Source: an uncultured Eubacteriales bacterium (GTDB lineage: Bacteria; Bacillota; Clostridia; Oscillospirales; UMGS1783). Taken from it: a stretch of DNA of 6,032 bases. Position 1 is the first letter of the stretch; every line of letters starts with the position of its first letter. The stretch lies in the NCBI GenBank assembly GCA_905209135.1, contig CAJLRT010000078.1:1-6032 (forward strand). Direction: 5' to 3'. Positions 1 through 5,082 of the stretch are shown here, piece by piece. Both the position numbers and the translations under genes were made by a program. A model generated the notes under the pieces. That model was given only the letters and a program-made list of their open reading frames with translations, ran no database searches and had not been told where the DNA came from.

Positions 1-1
1 A

Positions 2-55
2 CAGCCGGCGCCTGCCCAAAGCGCAGCCGTTTTACGCGGCATGCTGGATGTATAA
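2..55 (+). CDS. Possible 3' end of an upstream plus-strand gene
   Basis: One plus-strand frame is open from the left edge and ends in TAA at 53-55, giving a C-terminal tail that reads QPAPAQSAAVLRGMLDV. The stop lies 19 nt before the ATG of the deacylase gene and just ahead of its ribosome binding site, which is normal operon spacing. I do not recognise the tail, and 17 codons are too few to prove coding. A minus-strand frame starting at base 42 (MPRKTAALWAGAGC, running off the left edge) is a competing reading, but no Shine-Dalgarno sequence precedes it. The call rests on spacing alone. Confidence 0.25.
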   Translation, partial: QPAPAQSAAVLRGMLDV

Positions 56-56
56 T
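51..56 (+). promoter_or_regulatory. TATAAT match, possible -10 box before the deacylase gene
   Basis: A perfect TATAAT lies at 51-56. A start point about 6-7 bases downstream would fall at the ribosome binding site and give a leader of only about 12 nt. The best -35 candidate (TTTACG at 31-36, four of six bases) has a short 14-nt spacer. The hexamer also overlaps a possible stop codon of an upstream gene, so it may be chance. Confidence 0.25.
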
Positions 57-61
57 ATTCG

Positions 62-67
62 AAGGAG
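62..67 (+). promoter_or_regulatory. Ribosome binding site fixing the start at base 75
   Basis: AAGGAG lies 7 nt before the ATG at 75. The reading frame stays open further upstream, with another ATG at 48, but that ATG has no such site and the extra residues do not resemble the family. This site therefore decides the start. Confidence 0.85.
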
Positions 68-74
68 TAAAAAC

Positions 75-554
75 ATGGCGATAGACAGAGTGAAAACATA
101 TTTCAGGCAATATGGAATAGAACACCGGATTCAGGAGTTTCCGGTATCAAGCGCAACGGTGGAGCTCGCTGCGCAGGCGCTGCACTGCGAGCCCTGCAGG
201 ATTGCAAAAACGCTTTCGTTCAATGCAAACGAGCATCCAGTTCTCGTCGTTACTGCGGGAGACGCGAAAATAGACAATGCGAAATACAAGGCGCAGTTCG
301 GCGTAAAGGCGAAAATGCTGTCCCCCGAACAGGCGGAGGAATGGGTTGGCCATGCCGTGGGCGGCGTATGCCCGTTCGCAGTCAACGACGGCATCGACGT
401 ATATCTGGACCAGTCGCTCAAGCGGTTTGAAACCGTATTCCCCGCATGCGGCAGCAGCAACAGCGCAATTGAGCTTACGATTGAAGAACTGGAACGATAT
501 GCAAATGCATCGGCCTGGGTGGACGTCTGCAAAGGCTGGCAGGAATCAATTTAA
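75..554 (+). CDS. YbaK/EbsC-family aminoacyl-tRNA deacylase
   Basis: This is a 159-residue single-domain protein of the YbaK/EbsC (prolyl-tRNA deacylase-like) family, whose members are typically about 160 residues. Known members hydrolyse wrongly charged tRNAs in trans in the cytoplasm; the substrate of this one cannot be read from sequence. Visible family features are SSATVELAAQAL (25-36), then RIAKTLSF (42-49) with the conserved lysine at 45 in the tRNA and substrate pocket. They are followed by TAGDAKID (60-67), GGVCPF (96-101) and the glycine/serine-rich GSSNSAIEL (126-134) near the C-terminus. The overall pattern, including the closing WVDVCKGW, looks closest to the Bacillus YwhH-like subgroup from memory. 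The start at 75 is chosen for its AAGGAG site. The gene runs opposite to everything else in the window and ends just before a bidirectional terminator. Family assignment is secure; the specific amino acid is unknown. Confidence 0.92.
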   Translation: MAIDRVKTYFRQYGIEHRIQEFPVSSATVELAAQALHCEPCRIAKTLSFNANEHPVLVVTAGDAKIDNAKYKAQFGVKAKMLSPEQAEEWVGHAVGGVCPFAVNDGIDVYLDQSLKRFETVFPACGSSNSAIELTIEELERYANASAWVDVCKGWQESI

Positions 555-563
555 TCACAACAA

Positions 564-597
564 AAAAGGGAGCGGCTCAGTAGAGCCGCTCCCTTTT
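564..597. terminator. Bidirectional intrinsic terminator between convergent genes
   Basis: Bases 564-578 and 583-597 form a perfect 15-bp inverted repeat around a 4-base loop (AGTA). The stem has a GC-rich core flanked by A/T ends. Read on the minus strand the stem runs into six T (567-562) followed by GTTGTG, a good terminator for the six-gene minus-strand block, whose last stop codon is at 608-610. Read on the plus strand it ends in TTTTACA, a weaker but usable T tract for the deacylase gene, which stops at 554. It occupies most of the 53-nt gap between the two convergent genes. Confidence 0.9.
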
Positions 598-607
598 ACA
601 GAATTGA

Positions 608-2008
608 TTAACCCTTTTTGAAAAATGCCTCCACCGCTCTGTGGGTCATATACAGGTCCATCTTGCTGATCACCTCAAAGGGCGCGTGCATGGAGAGCAC
701 GGGAACGCCGAGATCGACCACGTCGATATCGAGATCGGCGACAAATTTTGCCACTGTACCGCCGCCGCCGGCGTCCACCTTGCCAAGCTCGCCGGACTGC
801 CAGATTACTCCCGATTCATCCAGGATTCTGCGGATATTTGCAAAGAACTCGGCGCTGGCGTCAGACGTGCCGGACTTGCCGGCAGAACCTGTGTATTTCG
901 TAATGATCGTACCGTAGTTGAGATAGGAGGAGTTGCGCCTTTCCATGGGTTCCGGATAGGTCGGGTCAAAGCCCGCGTTTACATCGGCCGACAGGCACTT
1001 GGAGTTGTGCAGGCACTGCAGTTCATTGACGCCTGCGGACCGGCACAGGTCCAGTATAAAATTCTTCAGGTAGTCGGCATGCAGGCCCGTATTGCCGGTG
1101 GAGCCGATTTCCTCTTTATCGGCCAGGACGGAAATGAGCGTTTTGCCGGAAGCATCCGAAGCGAGCAGGCCGGTCAGGCAGGGATAGGCGCAGACCTTGT
1201 CGTCGTGACCGTACGCACCGATCATGGACCGGTCGAACCCGAGGTCCTGCGCTTTAAAGGCAGGCACAGCCGTAAGCTCCGCGGAGAAGAGATCCTCCTC
1301 CACAACGTCGTATTTTTCAAACAGGAGCTGGAGGATATTGAGTTTGACTTTTTCGGATACCTTATCGTCCAGGAACGGGCGGCTGCCGACAAGGACGTTG
1401 AGCGCTTCGCCCGAAATCGCCTCACGCAGATCGCGCTTGTACTGTTCTTTGGACAGATGGGGAAGCAGATCGGTGATACAGAAAATCGGGTCCGATTCAC
1501 ATTCGCCGATTTTTACATTGATTTTGGTGCCGTCCTTTTTGACGATCACGCCATGCAGAGCGAGCGGGATCGCCGTCCACTGATATTTCTTCACGCCGCC
1601 GTAATAGTGCGTCTTCATTAGGCACAGTTCAGTATCCTCATAGACAGGGGCGGGCTTCATATCGAGGCGCGGGCTGTCGATATGCGCGGCGGCGATGTTG
1701 ACGCCCTCGGCAAGGGAACGCTGTCCGATGATGGCAAATACCAGAGCGCGGTCGCGGTTGTTGAAGTAAATTTTTGTGCCGGGCGCATATGTTTTCCCAT
1801 ACTCAAACGGGACAAACCCGTTTTTTTGCAGCGTTTCAAGCGCAACGGACACGCATTCCCGCTCCGTTTTACTGCTGTTCATAAACGCCTTGTAATGCTC
1901 CGCATATTCCATGCAGGCCGCAACCGTTTGATCATCCACGCGCTCATAAGCATTTTTCGGCGCATAGAAAAGCTTTTCCCTGAGCTGTTCTCCGTTTGAC
2001 TTGTTCAT
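608..2008 (-). CDS. apeA: M18-family aminopeptidase (aspartyl aminopeptidase-like)
   Basis: This 466-residue protein belongs to peptidase family M18, cytoplasmic dinuclear zinc aminopeptidases that remove N-terminal residues, often acidic ones, from peptides. The family's active-site motifs appear in order. AAHIDSPRLD supplies metal ligand H109, and GHDDKVCAY supplies the bridging aspartate, probably D269. DKEEIGSTGN holds the probable catalytic E299 and ligand E300. SADVNAG carries D342, and SMHAPFE carries H441. These assignments are by analogy with mammalian aspartyl aminopeptidase. The length fits the 'M18 aminopeptidase 1' (ApeA) group better than the shorter ApeB group of about 430 residues. 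AGGAGG at 2015-2020 precedes the ATG by 6 nt. The ATG overlaps the stop of the upstream transglycosylase gene (ATGA), so translation is probably coupled. It is the last gene before the terminator. No signal peptide is seen, and substrate preference is not shown by the sequence. Confidence 0.93.
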   Translation of the reverse strand: MNKSNGEQLREKLFYAPKNAYERVDDQTVAACMEYAEHYKAFMNSSKTERECVSVALETLQKNGFVPFEYGKTYAPGTKIYFNNRDRALVFAIIGQRSLAEGVNIAAAHIDSPRLDMKPAPVYEDTELCLMKTHYYGGVKKYQWTAIPLALHGVIVKKDGTKINVKIGECESDPIFCITDLLPHLSKEQYKRDLREAISGEALNVLVGSRPFLDDKVSEKVKLNILQLLFEKYDVVEEDLFSAELTAVPAFKAQDLGFDRSMIGAYGHDDKVCAYPCLTGLLASDASGKTLISVLADKEEIGSTGNTGLHADYLKNFILDLCRSAGVNELQCLHNSKCLSADVNAGFDPTYPEPMERRNSSYLNYGTIITKYTGSAGKSGTSDASAEFFANIRRILDESGVIWQSGELGKVDAGGGGTVAKFVADLDIDVVDLGVPVLSMHAPFEVISKMDLYMTHRAVEAFFKKG

Positions 2009-2598
2009 GATGAACCTCCTATATGATATAAATTTTGATATACCTTTTGCGCATACATCACTTTCTCCACATACTGCGCCGTCTCCGGGTACGGTATGTT
2101 GTGCAGATCGACGCCGTCGTTGGAAATATCGCTGTTCTGCAACCAGCTTATGATACGGCTGCGGCCGGCGTTGTAGGCGGCAAGCGCTGTTTCCTCCGAC
2201 CCGAATTCCTCAATGTGCTGGCTGAGAATCATACAGCCATACTTGATATTCTGCGCAGGGTCGAGCAATACTTCTTCCGCTGTCTCCGAAACCGCTTCCC
2301 CGTTCTTTTCGGCGATCCAGTACAGCGTGTCGGGTGTGATCTGCATGAGCCCATACGCGCCCATGCCGGAGATCGAGTCCGCCCGGAATCGGCTTTCCGT
2401 GTGAATGACCGCCGCAACAAGGCTGGGGTCGAGCCCGTTTTGCGCCGCGCAAGTGCGTATCTGCTCCTCATATTGCAAGGGATAATAGGCACGCAGCGCT
2501 ATATTTATAATTCCCCCAATGACAAAGATAAACAGCAGCGTTACAAAAATATAGGACAGCGCAGCCTTGACCCCGCGCTTTCTTTTCGCATATGCCAT
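2005..2598 (-). CDS. Membrane-anchored lytic transglycosylase, SLT domain
   Basis: This 197-residue protein has a short basic N-terminus (KRKRGVK), one hydrophobic segment at about 13-35 that should act as an uncleaved membrane anchor, and a goose-type lysozyme-like SLT domain (about 43-192) facing outward. Such enzymes cleave the MurNAc-GlcNAc bond of peptidoglycan and leave 1,6-anhydro ends. SLT motifs are complete: HTESRFR with catalytic E68, then GAYGLMQITP (80-89), AAYNAG (140-145) and IPYPETAQYV (168-177). It resembles E. coli MltE/Slt70-type catalytic domains without accessory domains. The start at 2598 has GGAGGA at 2609-2614, inside the 3' end of coaE, 10 nt ahead. The gap to coaE is 6 nt, and the 3' end overlaps the M18 gene by 4 nt. 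A small SLT gene after coaE is an arrangement I recall from Clostridia, but I could not check this. The role could be wall remodelling or spore-related; the sequence does not say which. Confidence 0.92.
   Translation of the reverse strand: MAYAKRKRGVKAALSYIFVTLLFIFVIGGIINIALRAYYPLQYEEQIRTCAAQNGLDPSLVAAVIHTESRFRADSISGMGAYGLMQITPDTLYWIAEKNGEAVSETAEEVLLDPAQNIKYGCMILSQHIEEFGSEETALAAYNAGRSRIISWLQNSDISNDGVDLHNIPYPETAQYVEKVMYAQKVYQNLYHIGGSS
2015..2020 (-). promoter_or_regulatory. Ribosome binding site of the M18 gene, inside the transglycosylase gene
   Basis: The minus strand reads AGGAGG here, 6 nt before the M18 ATG. It lies within the last codons of the transglycosylase gene, so ribosomes finishing that gene cross this site. 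Together with the ATGA overlap this is a classic coupling arrangement. Confidence 0.85.
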
Positions 2599-2604
2599 GG
2601 AAGG

Positions 2605-3210
2605 TTAATCCTCCGGTTTCAAAATGCCGTTCATGACTGCATCCACCTGCCTTTGCAGCTCTTCCAGCGTGCCAATGTTCTCAATCGTGTAATCGGCGTG
2701 CGACGTGTACCACGCGTCCGGCTTCTGAGCGTCCAGACGCCGCCGCGCCTGCGCTTCGTCAATCCCGTCGCGCGCCATAACCGCTTTAAGCCTGCGGGCA
2801 TACGGCGCCGTGACGACGACAAGCGCATCGCAGTCCCGTGCCGTTCCGCTCTCGATGATAGCCGCGCCGTCTACCGCGACAGCGGGGGCGCCCGCCGCCC
2901 GGCTGCGCTCTATCTGGCAGTTTATTTCTTCGGTGATGTATTTATGGGTTATCCGGTTGAGCGCCACTGTCTCTTCCCCGCTCGCGAACGCCAGAGCGGC
3001 GAGTGCCTTGCGGTTGAGCGTGCCGTCCGGGTTCAGAATGCCCAGGCCAAAGTGGGCGGCCAGCTCGTCCAGACACTCTCTGCGCGTATCTGTCACATGG
3101 CGCGCCACTGCATCGCCGTCAATATGGACGACGCCGTAGCGACTTTGCATGTATCGGGAAACTTCGCTTTTACCCGCGCCCGAACCGCCGGTCAGACCGA
3201 TGATTTTCAT
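2605..3210 (-). CDS. coaE: Dephospho-CoA kinase
   Basis: CoaE uses ATP to phosphorylate the ribose 3'-hydroxyl of dephospho-CoA, the last step of coenzyme A synthesis in the cytoplasm. At 201 residues it has the usual length. The N-terminal P-loop is GLTGGSGAGKS (5-15, K14 and S15 contacting phosphates). The next motif, HIDGDAVAR (29-37), holds D31 and D33 of the active site. LNRKALAALAFA (65-76) corresponds to the CoA-domain region, and MARDGIDEAQARRRLDAQ (145-162) is the lid with R147. The closing HADYTIENIGTLEELQRQV (171-189) is the typical nucleotide-binding C-terminus. One departure is that the segment usually read as D-x-P-L-L-(F)-E is DGAAIIE here (114-120). GAGGG at 3218-3222 lies 7 nt before the ATG and overlaps the tsaC stop. 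The gap to tsaC is 10 nt and to the transglycosylase gene 6 nt, consistent with one transcript. Confidence 0.95.
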   Translation of the reverse strand: MKIIGLTGGSGAGKSEVSRYMQSRYGVVHIDGDAVARHVTDTRRECLDELAAHFGLGILNPDGTLNRKALAALAFASGEETVALNRITHKYITEEINCQIERSRAAGAPAVAVDGAAIIESGTARDCDALVVVTAPYARRLKAVMARDGIDEAQARRRLDAQKPDAWYTSHADYTIENIGTLEELQRQVDAVMNGILKPED

Positions 3211-3220
3211 AGTCTATCCC

Positions 3221-4246
3221 TCATTGATCAACTTTTTCCAAATGAAACCCCGCCGCTTTCAAAAGCCTGTTTGCCACGCCCAGAAACGCGCCGTCCTGCC
3301 TGCACATACGCCCCAGAATACGGCGGACGCCGAGCTCGTCAAACCGCCGCAGCGCCGAAAAGAGGTTGTGGGACAAATCGAACGGGTCGTTCCTGTCGCC
3401 GTAGGGCACGGGCACGCCGGCTGAAAAAAGCCGCTCTTCCCCGCTGAAACAGAGTATTCCGGTCCGGCTGTCCGCCAAGCTGCTGATGCGGCGTATCACC
3501 GCGTCGTCCGGGCCGGCAAACAGCGTAATCGGCGCACAGGGGGCGTAATGGCGGTATTTCATACCCGGGGCCATGGGCGCGCCGTCGTCCGCCATGGGGG
3601 CGAACACGGCGCCGGAGACGGCAACCGGGCCGATTGTCTCCTCAAGCCTGTCCACACTTACGCCGCCGGGACGCAGCACGGTCGGACGTTCGCCGACAAG
3701 GGACAGGACCGTGCTTTCCACGCCGATTTCGCAGGGGCCGGCGTCCAGAATCATGGGGATTTTTCCGTTCATATCTTCGCGGACATGGCCTGCCATTGTC
3801 GGGCTGGGCCGGCCGGAGGAGTTTGCGGAGGGCGCCGCCAGCGGCAGACCTGCGGCGCGGATTACCGCCCGCGCTACCGGATGCGCCGGGCAGCGGACGG
3901 CGACCGTGTCCAATCCGCCGGTCACCTGCCTGGGAACCGCGGCCGATGCGGGCAGTACGATGGTAAGCGGGCCGGGCCAGAACCGGTCCGCCAAAAGGAG
4001 GCAGGCATCCGGAACCCGGCGCACAAGCGGCGCAAGCTCCGACGCTTGTGCAATATGTACTATGAGCGGATTGTCGGACGGGCGGCCCTTCGCCTTATAA
4101 ATCCGCGCGGCGGCCGCAGGGTCCAGCGCGTTTGCCGCAAGGCCGTATACCGTTTCGGTTGGTATGGCGACAAGGCCTCCCTGCCGCAGGATTTCCGCTG
4201 CGCGCGCTATATTCTCTTTTGAAGCAGAAACGATCTGCGTTTCCAT
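3221..4246 (-). CDS. tsaC: Threonylcarbamoyl-AMP synthase, Sua5 type
   Basis: The protein makes threonylcarbamoyl-AMP from threonine, bicarbonate and ATP, the first step of t6A37 formation in tRNAs that read ANN codons; TsaD with TsaB and TsaE then transfers the group. It has 341 residues, matching the long two-domain Sua5/YwlC form rather than short TsaC (about 190). The YrdC-like catalytic domain (about 8-210) contains IPTETVYGLAANA (28-40), YKAKGRPSDNPL (50-61), FWPGPLT (89-95), APSANSSGRPSPT (138-150) and GVESTVL (175-181). The linker carries the conserved APGMKYRHYAP (226-236), which in Sua5 structures gates the active site, and a Sua5 domain follows to the end. The ATG at 4246 is the only ATG before an in-frame upstream stop, though its Shine-Dalgarno match (GCGGGT) is weak. 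The gap from the ZIP gene is 24 nt. Frequent neighbourhood with prfA is known in Firmicutes. Confidence 0.95.
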   Translation of the reverse strand: METQIVSASKENIARAAEILRQGGLVAIPTETVYGLAANALDPAAAARIYKAKGRPSDNPLIVHIAQASELAPLVRRVPDACLLLADRFWPGPLTIVLPASAAVPRQVTGGLDTVAVRCPAHPVARAVIRAAGLPLAAPSANSSGRPSPTMAGHVREDMNGKIPMILDAGPCEIGVESTVLSLVGERPTVLRPGGVSVDRLEETIGPVAVSGAVFAPMADDGAPMAPGMKYRHYAPCAPITLFAGPDDAVIRRISSLADSRTGILCFSGEERLFSAGVPVPYGDRNDPFDLSHNLFSALRRFDELGVRRILGRMCRQDGAFLGVANRLLKAAGFHLEKVDQ

Positions 4247-4269
4247 GTGACAACCCGCTTTTTCTGATG

Positions 4270-4296
4270 ATTATACGATGAGTACGGAAATGACAA
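4270..4296 (-). promoter_or_regulatory. Possible internal promoter ahead of tsaC
   Basis: The minus strand reads TTGTCA (4296-4291), a 15-nt spacer, then TATAAT (4275-4270). That is five of six and six of six matches to the sigma-A consensus, but the spacer is two bases shorter than ideal. The -10 box contains the ZIP stop codon. A start point near 4263 would leave a leader of about 17 nt before the tsaC ATG. It would let tsaC and coaE be expressed independently of prfA and ZIP. It may be coincidence. Confidence 0.35.
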
Positions 4297-5023
4297 AGCC
4301 GCACAGAAGCCCCATGATATTGCCGAGCGACGGCAGCCTGCCCTTATAGATGGTTTTGGATTCGGGGACGAGATCCCCGATGGAAATAAACAGCATCGTT
4401 CCCGCGGCAATGGCGAGAAACACGCCTATGATGTTTTCGGATATATAGCCGAGATACGCGCCGATATAGGCGCCGAGTCCGGTTGGAATTCCGGAGAGGA
4501 CTGTGATGCCGACAGCCTTCCATCGGGATACGCCGCCCTCGCGCAGGGGCAGCGCCATCGCAATTCCCTCGGGCACGTCATGGATCATAATCGTCAGCAG
4601 AAGAGACAGGCCGATCGCATGGGAAGCGCCGAAGCCCACGCCAATGGCCAGGCCCTCCGGAAAATTGTGCAGGGCGATCCCGATCGCGACAAATATCCCG
4701 GTGCGCATAAGCTGAAAAGAGCGGCTGCTCGCGCCCCGAAGCGGCTTTTTTTCCGAGAACTTCAGCTTGCTCTGCAGCAGCATGGACAGCAGTATCCCGG
4801 TCATAACGCCCAGCAGGACAATCCATACCGAAGTCAGCTCCATTGCGTTGGGTATGAGATTGAACACTGAAACGCCGACCATTAATCCGGCCGAAAACTC
4901 GAGCAGGAAGCCCATGAGCCTGTCGGTATGCTTTCGGATAAATACGGCGATTACGCCGCCGAGCGCCGTGCCGAATACGCCGCAGAACATGCCGTAGAGC
5001 ATGACGCGTATACAGTAATTCAC
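4271..5023 (-). CDS. ZIP-family divalent metal transporter
   Basis: ZIP (SLC39/ZupT-like) proteins move Zn2+, Fe2+ or Mn2+ into the cytoplasm. With a GTG start at 5023 the protein has 250 residues and eight predicted membrane segments at about 6-29, 36-57, 65-83, 109-131, 135-158, 168-191, 196-217 and 233-250. A polar loop (84-107, lysine and arginine rich) lies between segments 3 and 4, as usual. The metal-site signatures are intact: HNFPEGLA in segment 4 (H119, N120, E123) and HDVPEGIA in segment 5 (H148, D149, E152). The loop is not histidine rich, so metal choice cannot be read. The GTG is preferred over an in-frame ATG at 5080 because GGGGGGA lies just ahead of it and residues 1-19 of the longer form are polar and unlike the family. 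It sits 59 nt after prfA and 24 nt before tsaC. Zinc would suit the M18 enzyme downstream, but that is inference. Confidence 0.9.
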   Translation of the reverse strand: MNYCIRVMLYGMFCGVFGTALGGVIAVFIRKHTDRLMGFLLEFSAGLMVGVSVFNLIPNAMELTSVWIVLLGVMTGILLSMLLQSKLKFSEKKPLRGASSRSFQLMRTGIFVAIGIALHNFPEGLAIGVGFGASHAIGLSLLLTIMIHDVPEGIAMALPLREGGVSRWKAVGITVLSGIPTGLGAYIGAYLGYISENIIGVFLAIAAGTMLFISIGDLVPESKTIYKGRLPSLGNIMGLLCGFVISVLIV

Positions 5024-5028
5024 AGCGA

Positions 5029-5035
5029 TCCCCCC
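5029..5035 (-). promoter_or_regulatory. Purine-rich ribosome binding site for the ZIP gene GTG start
   Basis: The minus strand reads GGGGGGA at 5035-5029, about 5 nt before GTG (5023-5021). It is not a canonical AGGAGG but is the only purine tract near a start that yields the expected ZIP N-terminus. An AAAGGAAAATG just upstream opens a different frame. Confidence 0.55.
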
Positions 5036-5075
5036 ATTTTCCTTTGATAAGACACTATATTCAGGAAAATGCGGG
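5031..5075 (-). promoter_or_regulatory. Inverted repeat in the prfA-ZIP gap covering the ZIP ribosome binding site
   Basis: Bases 5035-5043 (CATTTTCCT) and 5063-5071 (AGGAAAATG) form a perfect 9-bp inverted repeat around a 19-base A/T-rich spacer. After one mismatch, three more C-G pairs extend it outward (5031-5033 with 5073-5075). In the mRNA, the 3' arm includes AGGAAAATG and part of the G run used as the ZIP ribosome binding site, so the fold would hide that site. No T run follows, so it is not a standard terminator. It could be an RNA element or a DNA operator for a dimeric repressor. Pairing is seen directly; function is inferred. Confidence 0.5.
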
Positions 5076-5082
5076 CGCATGC

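Noticed and set aside
48..74. An N-terminal extension of the deacylase starting at ATG 48
   Set aside because: The extra nine residues (MYNIRRSKN) are translated from the ribosome binding site itself, and AAGGAG at ideal spacing points to the ATG at 75.
641..1621. A 326-codon plus-strand open frame opposite the M18 gene
   Set aside because: The M18 motifs on the minus strand are complete. The antisense product has no family resemblance and is a codon-bias shadow.
2035..3447. A 470-codon open frame on the plus strand opposite the transglycosylase, coaE and tsaC genes
   Set aside because: It crosses three well-identified genes, is rich in arginine and cysteine with no recognisable domain, and has no good ribosome binding site. 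Long antisense frames like this arise from third-position GC bias.
3548..4222. Overlapping plus-strand open frames opposite tsaC
   Set aside because: Several frames are open at once in a GC-rich gene, their translations are low complexity, and the minus-strand product is an unmistakable Sua5 protein.
5054..5059. TATAGT on the minus strand in the prfA-ZIP gap as a -10 box
   Set aside because: There is no acceptable -35 sequence 15-19 bases upstream, and the bases lie in the loop of the inverted repeat.
5031..5075. The prfA-ZIP inverted repeat as an intrinsic terminator
   Set aside because: The repeat is followed by GATCGCTG, with no T run on the minus strand, and the ZIP start lies immediately after it.
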